Shown one piece after another: positions 50,200-60,626 of a stretch of DNA of 64,000 nt. Made by a program: the position numbers and the translations under genes. Position 1 is the first letter of the stretch. Each line of letters begins with the position of its first letter. Origin of the DNA: Sporosarcina sp. ZBG7A (GTDB lineage Bacteria > Bacillota > Bacilli > Bacillales_A > Planococcaceae). The notes under the pieces are model-generated. The model searched no databases. It saw nothing but the letters and a program-made list of their open reading frames with translations, and had not been told where the DNA came from. The stretch lies in assembly GCF_000813425.1 (NCBI RefSeq), contig NZ_JWIB01000008.1, positions 1 through 64,000 on the forward strand, written 5' to 3'.

Positions 50200-52607
50200 T
50201 CGCTGAAGTGATCGTGGACGTCGCAGCGTATCCGATAGATCGTCCATTTGACTATAAAATCCCTGAACTGTTTTCTGGATTTGTTGAACCTGGGATGCGT
50301 GTGAAAGTCCCATTTGGTCCACGGAAAGTTGTAGGGTATGTGATTGCGTTGAAAGAAGAAAGCGACTTGGACATCAGTAAGATAAAACCTTTAGAAGAGC
50401 TTATCGATTTTGAACCAATTCTCTCTACGGAGTTACTTGAACTTTCGGAGTGGCTTGCTACAGACACGCTCGCCTATCGTATAGAAGCTCTTCAAGTCAT
50501 GCTGCCAGCAGCAATGCGAGCAAAGTATGAGAAGTTTATCCAAGTGGAGGACCTTCAAGCGATTACAGATGAACCATTCTTGAAGATGCTTCAAAAACGA
50601 GATCGTGTCCCTTTGAAAAATGCTGACACACCCGAGCTTTTGAAGCAATTGAAAGTGTATACAAAATCAGGTGCTGTGCGTGTCGATACCCTGGTTAAGC
50701 AACAAACTACGGTTAAACGAGTCCGCATGATTCATATAGAAAGTGCAGAAATTCTTCACCAACTGATAGATACACTTAGTAAGCAAGCAGTTAAACAGCG
50801 CGAACTGATGGAGTGGATGATAGCGTACGCTGGACAAGCCATTGAAGCAGGAAAATTGATGGCGGATGCAAGTGTATCTGCACCAGTGCTGAAAACAGTA
50901 ATCGAAAAAGGGGCTGCACAAGAAAAAAAGTTGGAAGTGTATCGCGAACCTGAATCCTTGGAGATACGAGACACTGCCATCCCCAAACAGCTCACTAGTT
51001 ATCAGCAACACGCTGTAGATGAAGTACTTGATGCATTTCGAACAAGTTCTGACACGACGTTCCTATTGCATGGAATAACAGGGAGTGGCAAAACAGAAGT
51101 CTACTTACGCTCTATCGAAGAAGTGCTATCAACAGGTAAAGAAGCAATCGTTCTTGTTCCTGAAATTTCATTGACACCTCAAATGACTTCACGATTCAAA
51201 GAGCGATTTGGCGATCAAGTCGCAGTTATGCATAGTGCGCTATCTGCAGGTGAGAAATATGATGAGTGGCGTAAAATTCACCGGAAAGAAGTAAAAGTGG
51301 TCGTTGGAGCACGTTCTGCTATTTTTGCTCCGTTTGAAAAACTAGGGATCATTATTCTGGATGAAGAGCATGAATCGACTTATAAGCAGGAAGATTCTCC
51401 ACGTTATCATGCAAGGGATGTCGCGATTTGGCGGGCACAATTCAATCACTGTCCCGTTATTCTCGGGAGTGCAACTCCTGCACTTGAATCTTATGCGCGT
51501 GCCTCAAAAGATGTTTATCATCTTCTCGAATTGCCAACGCGTGCAAAAGACCAGGAGCTACCGAACGTCTCTATAGTTGATATGCGTGCTGAACTGAAAG
51601 AAGGTAACCGTTCGATGTTTTCAGTCCCGTTGGCGGAAGCTATTCGGGATCGATTGGACAAGCGGGAACAGACCGTACTATTTTTAAATAAACGTGGATT
51701 CTCTTCGTTTGTTTTATGTAGAGATTGTGGGACGACGATTCAATGTCCGAACTGTGATATTTCATTGACATATCATCGAGCTACTGAAAATTTAAAATGC
51801 CATTACTGTGGTCATGAAGAACGAGTGCCTCACATTTGTCCTGAATGCGAAAGTGAGCACATTCGATTTTTTGGAACGGGCACACAAAAAGCGGAAGAAG
51901 AAATTACAAAACTGTTCCCTGAAGCGCGCGTGCTTCGTATGGATGTTGATACGACTCGTCAAAAAGGCTCACATGCCCGATTGCTCCAGAAATTCAGTGA
52001 AGGCCAGGCAGATATTTTACTTGGCACACAAATGATTGCCAAAGGGCTCGATTTTCCGAATATCACATTGGTCGGTGTTTTAGCGGCAGATACGACACTC
52101 CATTTGGCAGATTTCAGAGCTGCGGAAAAAACATTCCAATTGCTGACACAAGTGAGTGGGAGAGCAGGGCGTCATGAATTGGAAGGGGAAGTATTCGTCC
52201 AAACGTACACGCCTGAACACTACGCCATTGAACTTGCTAAAGCTCAAGTGTATGAACCGTTTTATCAGATGGAGATGAGTAGTAGGAAGCAATTTGGGTA
52301 TCCTCCGTTTTACTACATCGTCAATGTTCAATTTAGCCACGAAGACTTAATGAAAGTTGTGGGATATGCTGAAAAAGCTGTGCGATTTTTGGCGGACGGA
52401 TTAAGTCCAGAAAGCGTCATTATCGGTCCGACAGCTTCTGCCATTAGTCGGGTGAATAATAGATATCGCTATCAATGTTTGATAAAATACAAAAAAGAAC
52501 CAAAACTGACAGAGACGCTACAAGCACTCATCCGCTTTTATCGAACAGATTGGATAAAAGACGGATTACTGCTTTCTGTTGATAAATCACCTGTCGTTAT
52601 TTACTGA
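50196..52607 (+). CDS. priA: Primosomal replication restart helicase PriA
   Basis: An 803-residue superfamily 2 helicase that reloads the replisome at stalled forks. An N-terminal DNA-binding domain is followed by Walker A ITGSGKTEVYL (about residues 291–301), the DEEH box LDEEHESTYKQ, and a zinc-binding insertion with eight cysteines (CRDCGTTIQCPNC, CHYCGH, CPEC). The C-terminal helicase half contains TQMIAKGLDFPNITLVG. It overlaps coaBC by four bases and is followed by def. Confidence 0.96.
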   Translation: MIAEVIVDVAAYPIDRPFDYKIPELFSGFVEPGMRVKVPFGPRKVVGYVIALKEESDLDISKIKPLEELIDFEPILSTELLELSEWLATDTLAYRIEALQVMLPAAMRAKYEKFIQVEDLQAITDEPFLKMLQKRDRVPLKNADTPELLKQLKVYTKSGAVRVDTLVKQQTTVKRVRMIHIESAEILHQLIDTLSKQAVKQRELMEWMIAYAGQAIEAGKLMADASVSAPVLKTVIEKGAAQEKKLEVYREPESLEIRDTAIPKQLTSYQQHAVDEVLDAFRTSSDTTFLLHGITGSGKTEVYLRSIEEVLSTGKEAIVLVPEISLTPQMTSRFKERFGDQVAVMHSALSAGEKYDEWRKIHRKEVKVVVGARSAIFAPFEKLGIIILDEEHESTYKQEDSPRYHARDVAIWRAQFNHCPVILGSATPALESYARASKDVYHLLELPTRAKDQELPNVSIVDMRAELKEGNRSMFSVPLAEAIRDRLDKREQTVLFLNKRGFSSFVLCRDCGTTIQCPNCDISLTYHRATENLKCHYCGHEERVPHICPECESEHIRFFGTGTQKAEEEITKLFPEARVLRMDVDTTRQKGSHARLLQKFSEGQADILLGTQMIAKGLDFPNITLVGVLAADTTLHLADFRAAEKTFQLLTQVSGRAGRHELEGEVFVQTYTPEHYAIELAKAQVYEPFYQMEMSSRKQFGYPPFYYIVNVQFSHEDLMKVVGYAEKAVRFLADGLSPESVIIGPTASAISRVNNRYRYQCLIKYKKEPKLTETLQALIRFYRTDWIKDGLLLSVDKSPVVIY

Positions 52608-52633
52608 ATAGGGATCAGAAAAGAGGAATTTGT

Positions 52634-53155
52634 TTGACTGTACTAGAAATTGTTAAATATCCAGCTGAAATATTAGAAACGAAAACAAAAGAAGTGACGA
52701 AATTTGACCGCAACTTACATCGGTTGTTGGACGATATGATGGAAACGATGATTGCTTCAGATGGCGTAGGAATTGCAGCACCGCAAGTCGGTCACTCGAT
52801 CCGTGTTGCAATTGTGGATATCGGTGAAGGAGATCCACCTATTGAACTTATCAATCCAGTCATTACAGCAATTGGTGGAGAAGATGTGGACTTGGAGGGC
52901 TGCCTCAGCTTCCCGGATTTGTACGGTGAAGTAAAGCGTCCTTTCTATGTACGATTAGAAGCACAAGAGCGTGATGGTTCACTTTATGAACTAGAAGCTG
53001 AAAGTTTTGAGGCACGTGCAATTATGCATGAAATCGATCACTTGGATGGCATTTTGTTCAATACGAAAATCAGCAGGATTGTCGATGCTTCTGAATTTGA
53101 AGAATTGGACGAAGAACTTGTTCAACTTGAGAAGGACGGTGAAGGGATTGAATAA
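52634..53155 (+). CDS. def: Peptide deformylase
   Basis: A 173-residue metalloenzyme that removes the N-terminal formyl group of new proteins. The three motifs are [10 protein letters not shown] (44–53), EGCLSFP with metal ligand Cys90, and HEIDHLDG with ligands His132 and His136. The C-terminal tail is acidic and slightly long. The start is TTG at 52634, with AAGAGGA upstream. fmt begins inside its last codons. Confidence 0.96.
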   Translation: MTVLEIVKYPAEILETKTKEVTKFDRNLHRLLDDMMETMIASDGVGIAAPQVGHSIRVAIVDIGEGDPPIELINPVITAIGGEDVDLEGCLSFPDLYGEVKRPFYVRLEAQERDGSLYELEAESFEARAIMHEIDHLDGILFNTKISRIVDASEFEELDEELVQLEKDGEGIE

Positions 53156-54089
53156 GCTTTTATTTATGGGAACTCCTGATTTTTCAGCCCCTATTTTACG
53201 TATGCTTCATGAAGAAGGGTATTCAATTGTCGGAGTTGTGACTCAACCTGATAGACCTGTTGGCCGAAAGCGCGTCTTGACACCACCTCCTGTGAAAGCG
53301 GAAGCATTGCGTCTAGGGCTTCCTGTCATTCAACCTGAAAAATTGAAAGGCTCCGCTGAGTTGGAAGAGATAAAAGCGCTTGCTCCGGACTTAATCGTCA
53401 CAGCAGCATTTGGTCAGATTTTGCCAAAAGAATTGCTTGATGTTCCTAGACTAGGGTGCATCAATGTCCACGCTTCCTTGCTTCCAGCGTATCGTGGTGG
53501 GGCACCTATCCATCAGGCCGTCATGGATGGATGCACCGAAACTGGTGTAACGATTATGTACATGGTCCAGAAACTCGATGCAGGGGACATCATTTCACAA
53601 GCGACGGAACCAATTTTACCGACTGATGATACGGGTATCATGTTTGAAAAATTATCTCGTACGGGAGAAATTCTATTAAAAGAAACGTTGCCGTCCATTT
53701 TGGAAGGAACGAATACACGGATTCCTCAAGATGAAAAACTGGTTACATTTGCGAGAAATATCTCACGCGAACAAGAGCGTATTGACTGGACACGTCCTGG
53801 TGTGGACATTCACAACCAAGTTAGAGGGCTTTCTCCATGGCCAACAGCTTATACAACATTCGGGGATGAAAACGTGAAGATCTGGAAGACCGAAGCAATA
53901 GCAACAGAAGAAGAAGGCAAGCCAGGTGAAATCATCGAGTTGACGAAGGAACATATCCTTGTAAAGTCCGGTGATCAAACAGCAGTTGCGATTACAGAAT
54001 TGCAGCCTTCAGGCAAAAAACGCATGACTTCATCTGTTTTCTTAAATGGAACGGGTAGCCAGTGGAAAAAAGGAGATCTCTTCCTATGA
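53148..54089 (+). CDS. fmt: Methionyl-tRNA formyltransferase
   Basis: 313 residues starting with [16 protein letters not shown]. The catalytic Asn106 and His108 are in [16 protein letters not shown], and the family Asp is in [12 protein letters not shown]. The C-terminal OB-like domain includes [14 protein letters not shown]. The start is TTG 53148, overlapping the end of def by eight bases; the long upstream frame is def sequence read out of frame. It formylates initiator Met-tRNA. Confidence 0.95.
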   Translation: MNKLLFMGTPDFSAPILRMLHEEGYSIVGVVTQPDRPVGRKRVLTPPPVKAEALRLGLPVIQPEKLKGSAELEEIKALAPDLIVTAAFGQILPKELLDVPRLGCINVHASLLPAYRGGAPIHQAVMDGCTETGVTIMYMVQKLDAGDIISQATEPILPTDDTGIMFEKLSRTGEILLKETLPSILEGTNTRIPQDEKLVTFARNISREQERIDWTRPGVDIHNQVRGLSPWPTAYTTFGDENVKIWKTEAIATEEEGKPGEIIELTKEHILVKSGDQTAVAITELQPSGKKRMTSSVFLNGTGSQWKKGDLFL

Positions 54090-55444
54090 CAGCAAAGAAG
54101 AAAATAATGTTGCAAGGGAATGTCCGCGACGCGGCACTTTCCATTTTACTAGAAGTGAGTCGTAACCAAGCGTACAGCAATCTATTACTAACACGAACAA
54201 TGAAAACGTATGCGATTAGAGAACAGGACAAACCGTTGTTAACGAATTTAACTTACGGTACGTTGCAATATCGATTGACGTTAGACTACTACCTAGCACC
54301 ATTCATCAAAGGGAAACTGGATGATTGGGTTCGTGAATTGCTACGTATGTCGCTGTATCAGATCGTCTACTTAACAAAGATTCCTCCACATGCTGCTGTA
54401 AACGAAGCTGTGGAAATCGCAAAAGTACGGGGACATAAAGGAACAACCGGGTTCGTAAATGGAGTACTTCGCTCTGTATTGCGCCAAGGAGTCCGTTCTC
54501 TTGATGAAGTAACGGACGGAATTACACGTCTGTCATTAGAGACAAGTCATCCTGAGTGGCTAATCCGTCGTTGGATTGACCAGTACGGGTTGGAAGTCAC
54601 TTCAGAAATGGCACGTGCTAATAATGAGCCACCAACGAATACGGCACGTGTCAATATCGCTCAGACAACTGTAGAAAAAGCGTTGCATCAGTTGAAGAGT
54701 GAAGGTGCTAAAGTGGAGTTAGGGAAAGTGGTACCTGAAGCTATTTATTGTCATTCAGGAAATGTCGCGAAAACCTATACGTATACCAAAGGATGGCTAA
54801 CTGTTCAAGATGAAAGCTCGATGCTTCCTGTCTATGCACTTGATGTGCATCCAGGTATGAAAGTACTTGACATGTGTGCAGCACCTGGCGGGAAAACGAC
54901 GCAAATCGCTGAGCATTTAGAGGATACAGGAGAAGTGCATGCGCACGATCTTCATGAACACAAACTGCAACTCATCGAAGAGAATGCAGAACGGTTAGGT
55001 CTGAAATCGATTTGGACATCTAGTGGTGATAGCCGTGAACTAGGATATACGTATGCACCGAACACTTTCGACCGAATTTTAGTAGATGCTCCATGTAGTG
55101 GGCTGGGAGTTATCCGCAGAAAACCGGAAATTAAATATAACAAGACAGAAGCCGACCTTGAATCACTCACAAAAATCCAAGCAGAGTTACTTGAAACAGC
55201 TTGGACACTCGTCAAGCCAGGTGGGAAAATTGTCTATAGTACATGTACCATCGATAAAACCGAAAATGATGGAGTTGTTCTTCAATTTTTAGAACGTCAT
55301 CCTGAAGCTTTGAAATTGGTCCCGGAATTCTTCGAAGAAGCAGGACTCGCGACACCGAACGGAATGCTACAAGTATTGCCTCAACACTTTGGTAGTGATG
55401 GATTCTTTGCAGCTACCTTGCAAAAACCAGCTAGTAACGACTAA
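54086..55444 (+). CDS. rsmB: 16S rRNA (cytosine(967)-C5)-methyltransferase RsmB
   Basis: 452 residues. An N-terminal NusB-like RNA-binding domain ([21 protein letters not shown]) is followed by a Rossmann methyltransferase with [16 protein letters not shown]. The two NSUN cysteines are in [16 protein letters not shown] and VYSTCTI. ATG at 54086 overlaps the fmt stop and has AAAGGAGATC upstream. rlmN, which normally follows, is missing, and prpC comes next. Confidence 0.94.
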   Translation: MTAKKKIMLQGNVRDAALSILLEVSRNQAYSNLLLTRTMKTYAIREQDKPLLTNLTYGTLQYRLTLDYYLAPFIKGKLDDWVRELLRMSLYQIVYLTKIPPHAAVNEAVEIAKVRGHKGTTGFVNGVLRSVLRQGVRSLDEVTDGITRLSLETSHPEWLIRRWIDQYGLEVTSEMARANNEPPTNTARVNIAQTTVEKALHQLKSEGAKVELGKVVPEAIYCHSGNVAKTYTYTKGWLTVQDESSMLPVYALDVHPGMKVLDMCAAPGGKTTQIAEHLEDTGEVHAHDLHEHKLQLIEENAERLGLKSIWTSSGDSRELGYTYAPNTFDRILVDAPCSGLGVIRRKPEIKYNKTEADLESLTKIQAELLETAWTLVKPGGKIVYSTCTIDKTENDGVVLQFLERHPEALKLVPEFFEEAGLATPNGMLQVLPQHFGSDGFFAATLQKPASND

Positions 55445-55472
55445 AAAGACGTACAGGGATGGGGGAAGCGCA

Positions 55473-56231
55473 ATGCATTTCAGTGTACGAACCGACATAG
55501 GTAGGAAACGCACGTTCAACGAAGACCAAGGTGCTGTATTTGTACTTGATAATGGCTATGCACTCGCTGTCATTGCTGACGGTATGGGTGGTCATCGTAG
55601 TGGTGATGTCGCAAGTGCAATGGCTGTCTCGTTAATAGGAGAGCATTTCAGCAAATTAGGTTCTAGCATACCTCAATCTAAGGAGACGTGGATTGCATGG
55701 CTTGATACGATTATTCGTAAAGTGAACCAGCTAATTTTTGAAAAAGCACAATCGTCTCCTGAACATGAAGGCATGGGAACGACGTTAGAAGCTGCAGTCA
55801 TTGCAGAAGGAAGCTGTTACATCGCACACGTTGGGGATAGCCGAGTCTACTCAGTTAATTCTGAAACAATCACTCAGCTGACTAAGGATCATTCCTACGT
55901 AAATGCACTACTAGCTAGTGGCGAAATTACGGAAGAAGAAGCGGAAGTACATCCTCAACGAAATTGGATTATGCGAGCTGTCGGTTCTGAGCGCGACATC
56001 GAGCCTGAATTTTATCATGTACCTTTTACCAAAGGAGACTATTTGTTATTGTGCACAGATGGTCTAAGTAACAAAGTGGAAGCTGAAATGATGAGGGAAC
56101 TCATTGTTGCGGACAACACTCTTGAAGAAAAAGTCATTCAACTGATCGATTTGGCTAACGAAAGGGGTGGAGAGGACAACATTACTGCGGTACTGCTTGC
56201 CTCCTCTGACCTTGGAGCTGGTGCTGTATGA
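55473..56231 (+). CDS. prpC: PP2C-type Ser/Thr protein phosphatase PrpC
   Basis: A 252-residue metal-dependent phosphatase. Metal-binding residues are visible in RTFNEDQ (Asp18), ADGMGGH (Asp36), CTDGLSN and GGEDNITAV. It starts at ATG 55473 with GGGGGAAG upstream; the frame extending back into rsmB is spurious. It reverses phosphorylation by PrkC, encoded next with a four-base overlap. The pair is a standard Gram-positive cell-wall signalling module. Confidence 0.95.
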   Translation: MHFSVRTDIGRKRTFNEDQGAVFVLDNGYALAVIADGMGGHRSGDVASAMAVSLIGEHFSKLGSSIPQSKETWIAWLDTIIRKVNQLIFEKAQSSPEHEGMGTTLEAAVIAEGSCYIAHVGDSRVYSVNSETITQLTKDHSYVNALLASGEITEEEAEVHPQRNWIMRAVGSERDIEPEFYHVPFTKGDYLLLCTDGLSNKVEAEMMRELIVADNTLEEKVIQLIDLANERGGEDNITAVLLASSDLGAGAV

Positions 56232-58207
56232 TAGGTAATCGAATTGGTGATCGCTATGATATCATCGGCACAATCGGTGAAGGCGGGATGTCAAAAGTAT
56301 ACGTAGCACATGATGTTATTTTGGATCGGGATGTCGCAATTAAAGTCTTGAACTATGATTTTGCAAACGAAGAAGAGTTGAAACGCAGATTTCAACGTGA
56401 AGCGCTTTCTGCCACCAGTTTAACCCATGCGAACATCGTCAATATTTTTGATGTGGGAGAAGAAGACGAACTTCATTATTTAGTGATGGAATACGTGAAA
56501 GGTCTGACATTAAAGCGCTTTATTTTGGAAAATGGTCCACTCGAACCTGAAAAGGCCATTCCAATCATGTTGCAGCTCGTTGCCGCTATTTCCAATGCCC
56601 ATCACAATGGGATAATCCACCGTGATGTGAAGCCGCAAAATATTCTAATGGATGAAGATGGGAACGTGAAAATCACAGACTTCGGAATTGCGATGGCGCT
56701 TACAGCAACATCCCATACGAAAACGAATTCCGTGCTTGGGACCGTCCATTACCTATCACCAGAACAAGCACGAGGTGGTATGGCAACTAAGAAATCTGAC
56801 CTGTACTCGTTAGGAATCGTCTTTTACGAATTACTAACAGGGAAGCTCCCATTCTCAGCAGAATCAGCAGTGGCGATTGCACTCAAGCATCTTCAAGAAG
56901 AAACACCCTCTGTGAGGGCTGATTTCCCGATGATCCCACAAAGTGTTGAAAATATTATTTTAAAAGCAACCGCAAAAGACGCTAGACATCGATATGTCTC
57001 AGCGGATGCAATGTATGAGGACTTACTAACAGCGCTTAACCCGTCCCGTTCTAATGAACCAAAATTCACGATCCCGTTCGATGAGGACGAAACACGTGCA
57101 CTTCCTGTCATTAAAGATGCACCGAGTTTACTGGATTCTGAACAGACGGTGAAAATGGAGCCGGTTCGAATAGAGCCAGAGCCGGTGAAACCTAAGCCTG
57201 TCCCTCAAAAGAAAAAACGTAAAAAGTGGCCAATTTTTGCTAGTATTGCAATTCTAATTGCAGCTGCAATCGCAGTCCTTTATATTACTGGCGTGTTCGA
57301 TCAGAAAGTGACCGTACCTGACGTATTAGGTAAAGATGAGGCAGATGCAATCGCACTCCTTGAAGAAAGTGGTTTTGTTGTTGACGACAAAGTTCCGCAA
57401 CCATCTGAGGAATATGAAAAAGGCGAAGTTTTCCGAACGATACCTGAAGCAAACAAAGAACGTGATAAAGGAAGTTCGGTCAAGTTGTACATTAGTACAG
57501 GAAAAGAAACGATGACCTTTAGTGATTACACGGATAGAGACTATAATTCCATTAAAGAACGACTGGAAACTTATGAATTCAAGTCTGTTAACTCAGAAGA
57601 AATTTATGATGATCGGCCTGAAGGAACCATCTTGAGTCAAGACCCCGATCCGGATACAGAAGTAGTTCCGGGGGAAACAGATGTTGTCTTCACAGTAAGT
57701 AAAGGTCCCGAAACGAGGACGTTGGAAAGTTTGATCGGCTTCACGGACGATCAGCTGAATGCTTATGCAACTTCCTCAGGTTTCAATATCATTGTCGTCA
57801 AAAAGAGTAACTCGGATACCATTCCTGAAGGACAGGTCATGAAACAGGAACCATCTGCTAGCCAATCGCTACCTATCGGATCGAAAGTCAACGTAACGGT
57901 TTCAAAAGGGCCAGCTCAAAGGCCTGTTAAAACTTTCGTGAAACGTATTAAGATTCCTTACGAAGCGATGGAGGATGATGGATCGCCTGATGACGGTGAA
58001 GAAGAGCGAGTCCCTCAAACTGTACGAATCTACATTCAAGACCGTGCGAACTCCATGACCGATCCAATAAAGGAATTTGAAATAACAGAGGATAGAGAAG
58101 AACAAATTAAAGTCGAGTTGGAAGAAGGTCAACGAGGCGGCTATAAAATTCTTCGGGGAACAACAATCATCGAAGAAAAGACGTTTGACTACAAAGATAT
58201 TCAATAA
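56228..58207 (+). CDS. prkC: PASTA-domain Ser/Thr protein kinase PrkC
   Basis: A 659-residue membrane kinase. The cytoplasmic kinase domain (about 10–270) has GEGGMSKVY, Lys39, HRDVKPQN with Asp133, and DFG at 151–153. The activation loop is Thr-rich (161–166). A basic juxtamembrane KKKRKK precedes one helix (about 334–356). Three extracellular PASTA repeats (about 360–426, 427–495, 496–564) and a C-terminal domain follow. It senses muropeptides or lipid II, and in B. subtilis acts in spore germination and growth arrest. Confidence 0.95.
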   Translation: MIGNRIGDRYDIIGTIGEGGMSKVYVAHDVILDRDVAIKVLNYDFANEEELKRRFQREALSATSLTHANIVNIFDVGEEDELHYLVMEYVKGLTLKRFILENGPLEPEKAIPIMLQLVAAISNAHHNGIIHRDVKPQNILMDEDGNVKITDFGIAMALTATSHTKTNSVLGTVHYLSPEQARGGMATKKSDLYSLGIVFYELLTGKLPFSAESAVAIALKHLQEETPSVRADFPMIPQSVENIILKATAKDARHRYVSADAMYEDLLTALNPSRSNEPKFTIPFDEDETRALPVIKDAPSLLDSEQTVKMEPVRIEPEPVKPKPVPQKKKRKKWPIFASIAILIAAAIAVLYITGVFDQKVTVPDVLGKDEADAIALLEESGFVVDDKVPQPSEEYEKGEVFRTIPEANKERDKGSSVKLYISTGKETMTFSDYTDRDYNSIKERLETYEFKSVNSEEIYDDRPEGTILSQDPDPDTEVVPGETDVVFTVSKGPETRTLESLIGFTDDQLNAYATSSGFNIIVVKKSNSDTIPEGQVMKQEPSASQSLPIGSKVNVTVSKGPAQRPVKTFVKRIKIPYEAMEDDGSPDDGEEERVPQTVRIYIQDRANSMTDPIKEFEITEDREEQIKVELEEGQRGGYKILRGTTIIEEKTFDYKDIQ

Positions 58208-58220
58208 GGATGGGGATAGG

Positions 58221-59102
58221 ATGCCGGAAGGTCAAATTCGAAAAGCGATTAGTGGGTTTTATTATGTAAAGTACGATGGAGGAACGGTGCGCTGTAGAGG
58301 AAGAGGTGTATTTCGAAAGCGGAAGATCACTCCGCTTGTCGGAGACTGGGTAACGTACGTGCAAGAAGGGGAAGAAGATGCGACGATTACTGAAGTTCAT
58401 CCACGAAAAAATGAATTAGTACGCCCGCCAGTATCCAATATTGACTTGGCGCTACTCGCTGTCTCTATCGTAGAGCCGACGTTCAGTTCTAACTTGCTGG
58501 ATCGCTTTCTTGTCCTTGTCGAGTCGCATCATATTGAGCCGGTTATCTGTTTAACCAAAAAAGATAAAGCTGATGAAGCTGAGTTGCAGGCGGCTGAAGA
58601 GGCGGCTGCGTATTACCGATCGATTGGTTATTCGGTCTTGATGACTTCTATTGACGAACCAGGACTCTTGGAAAAGTTGCGTCCTTATTTGGAGGGACAG
58701 ACTACCGTTCTTGCAGGTCAATCTGGAGTTGGGAAATCGACATTGTTGAATACACTATTACCTAATCTATCCCTTGAAACAGGTGAGATCTCGGAATCAC
58801 TTGGTCGAGGTAAACATACAACACGTCATGTTGAATTACATGAAGTAGGTGGTGGTTTAGTGGCAGATACACCAGGGTTTAGTTCTTTGGAATTTGAAAC
58901 CCTTGAAAAACAGGAATTGGGAAGCTGTTTTCCGGAGTTCCTTGAAGCCTCGGAACAATGTAAATTTAGAGGATGCCTGCACTTGAAAGAACCTTCTTGT
59001 GAAGTGAAAAGACAGGTGGAATCCGGCGAAATCCTTCAAAGCCGATATAATCATTACTTGCAGTTCTTGCAAGAAATATCTGATAGAAAGCCGAGGTATT
59101 GA
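58221..59102 (+). CDS. rsgA: Ribosome small subunit-dependent GTPase RsgA
   Basis: 293 residues. An N-terminal OB fold is followed by a circularly permuted GTPase: the G4 motif TKKD (112–115) precedes the P-loop GQSGVGKS (166–173) and the DTPGFSS G3. A C-terminal zinc site follows (CKFRGCLHLKEPSC). It helps late 30S maturation. ATG at 58221 follows GGATGGGGATAGG. It starts 14 bp after prkC, and rpe follows. Confidence 0.95.
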   Translation: MPEGQIRKAISGFYYVKYDGGTVRCRGRGVFRKRKITPLVGDWVTYVQEGEEDATITEVHPRKNELVRPPVSNIDLALLAVSIVEPTFSSNLLDRFLVLVESHHIEPVICLTKKDKADEAELQAAEEAAAYYRSIGYSVLMTSIDEPGLLEKLRPYLEGQTTVLAGQSGVGKSTLLNTLLPNLSLETGEISESLGRGKHTTRHVELHEVGGGLVADTPGFSSLEFETLEKQELGSCFPEFLEASEQCKFRGCLHLKEPSCEVKRQVESGEILQSRYNHYLQFLQEISDRKPRY

Positions 59103-59107
59103 ATAGT

Positions 59108-59776
59108 ATGTTAAAAATAGCACCTTCTATCTTATCAGCGGATTTTGCAAAGCTTGGGGAAGAAATCAAAGAAGTGGAGCAAGGAGGTGCGGATTGGATT
59201 CACGTCGATGTGATGGACGGCCATTTTGTCCCGAATATTACAATTGGACCATTGATTGTTGAAGCAATCCGCCCTGTTACAACCTTGCCATTAGATGTCC
59301 ACTTGATGATCGAAGAACCAGATCGCTACATTGAGCAATTTGCAAAAGCAGGAGCGGATTACATTACGGTCCACGTTGAGACATGTCGTCATCTGCATAG
59401 AACGATTCAGCTAATCCGCTCTCATGGAGTGAAACCAGGCGTTGTGTTAAATCCACATACACCTGTTGAAACCATTCTCCATGTGCTTGAGGATATTGAC
59501 CTTGTTCTATTCATGACAGTGAATCCTGGATTTGGCGGACAGAAGTTCATATCTTCTGTCGTTCCTAAAGTCAAACAGCTCTCTGATATAATTAAAGAGC
59601 GTAATCTGTCCATCGAGATAGAAATTGACGGTGGAATTACACCTGAAACGATTGGAACGTGTGTGGAGGCGGGCGCAACTGTATTTGTTGCAGGATCAGC
59701 GGTTTATAATCAGGATGACCGTGCTGCGGCGATCCAAAACATCCGTACTGCAGGTGAAAAGGCGCAATCCAAGTGA
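59108..59776 (+). CDS. rpe: Ribulose-phosphate 3-epimerase
   Basis: A 222-residue TIM barrel interconverting ribulose 5-phosphate and xylulose 5-phosphate in the pentose phosphate pathway. Motifs are IAPSILSADFAKLGEE, HVDVMDGHFVPNITIG, and FMTVNPGFGGQKFI. ATG at 59108 is ten bases from GAGGT; a TTG at 59099 is too close. It follows rsgA by five bases, and thiN overlaps its stop. Confidence 0.95.
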   Translation: MLKIAPSILSADFAKLGEEIKEVEQGGADWIHVDVMDGHFVPNITIGPLIVEAIRPVTTLPLDVHLMIEEPDRYIEQFAKAGADYITVHVETCRHLHRTIQLIRSHGVKPGVVLNPHTPVETILHVLEDIDLVLFMTVNPGFGGQKFISSVVPKVKQLSDIIKERNLSIEIEIDGGITPETIGTCVEAGATVFVAGSAVYNQDDRAAAIQNIRTAGEKAQSK

Positions 59777-60426
59777 AGACGATCATAATATGTGCAGGGG
59801 GGCCAGAGGAAGAAATTATCCCTCTGGCTCTCTTTTTAGATGAAGAAACAGAATTCATAGGGGCTGATCGTGGCACTCTCCAACTGCTAGATGCAGGAAT
59901 CGTTCCATTGGCGGCAGTTGGAGATTTCGATTCCGTTAGTGAAGAGGAAATGGAGAAAATAGAGGCGTCAGGTTGTTTCATTGAAAGACGTCCTCCAGAG
60001 AAAGACGAGACCGATACTGAACTTGCATTAAACCTTGCTTATTCTTGGAATCCGGAAAGGATTATCTTGACTGGAGTAACAGGTGGACGTCTAGACCATA
60101 TGTTTTCCGCAGTTCAACTCCTAGTTCGTAACGCAGGGGAGATGAAGTCCACACAATTGACCCTAGCGAACAGACAAAATGAGCTGACACTACTTCAAAA
60201 AGGTACTCATATCTTCAAGAAGAATGACCGATTTCCGTATCTATCGTTTTATAGCATGACAGAAGCTGTAAGGGATTTGACGTTGACTGGAGTGAAGTAT
60301 GAAGTATTCTCTGAAGACATACATCTTGGTGATACTCGCTTCACAAGCAACGAGATTGTTGAACCATCTTGTACTATCTCACTGCAAGCCGGCATATGTT
60401 TAATGGTAAGGAGCTCAGATTCCTGA
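59773..60426 (+). CDS. thiN: Thiamine diphosphokinase
   Basis: A 217-residue enzyme (YloS) transferring pyrophosphate from ATP to thiamine. The TPK catalytic domain shows GADRGTLQLLDAGIVPLAAVGDFDSV and KDETDTELAL, then GVTGGRLDHMFSAVQLL. A C-terminal vitamin-B1-binding domain follows. It starts with GTG overlapping the rpe stop by four bases. spoVM follows after 13 bp. Confidence 0.93.
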   Translation: MKTIIICAGGPEEEIIPLALFLDEETEFIGADRGTLQLLDAGIVPLAAVGDFDSVSEEEMEKIEASGCFIERRPPEKDETDTELALNLAYSWNPERIILTGVTGGRLDHMFSAVQLLVRNAGEMKSTQLTLANRQNELTLLQKGTHIFKKNDRFPYLSFYSMTEAVRDLTLTGVKYEVFSEDIHLGDTRFTSNEIVEPSCTISLQAGICLMVRSSDS

Positions 60427-60439
60427 AAGGAGTGGGGAG

Positions 60440-60592
60440 TTGCGGATTTATACTTTTACATTGCCTAAGTTTGTAAGTGGAATTGTACGAAAGTGCATGG
60501 TCGTGTTTTCTAAGGAGGATACAGCGAAAGCGAAATCGACCTCTACAGCATCTAAGAAGCGAAAAAAGCGACATGAAAAAACGCCGGGCTGA
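60440..60592 (+). CDS. spoVM: SpoVM-like spore coat anchor with a C-terminal extension
   Basis: A 50-residue ORF starting at TTG 60440, with AAAGGAG upstream. The first 27 residues, from RIYTFTLPKFVSGIVRK to VVFSKED, match B. subtilis SpoVM (26 residues), including the key Pro9 that shapes its amphipathic helix. SpoVM senses positive curvature on the forespore and anchors SpoIVA. Here a basic extension of about 23 residues, rich in Lys, Arg, Ser and Thr, follows. Position between thiN and rpmB is as in B. subtilis. The last codons lie inside the terminator stem. Confidence 0.85.
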   Translation: MRIYTFTLPKFVSGIVRKCMVVFSKEDTAKAKSTSTASKKRKKRHEKTPG

Positions 60593-60612
60593 AATTCAGC
60601 CTGGCGTTTTTA
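60579..60612. terminator. Bidirectional terminator between spoVM and rpmB
   Basis: AACGCCGGGCTGA (60580–60592) pairs with TCAGCCTGGCGTT (60596–60608) with one mismatch. T runs lie on the right and A runs on the left, so it can serve spoVM (plus) and rpmB (minus). The spoVM stop codon lies within the left arm. Confidence 0.85.
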
Positions 60613-60626
60613 TTGGTTGCGGTCTA

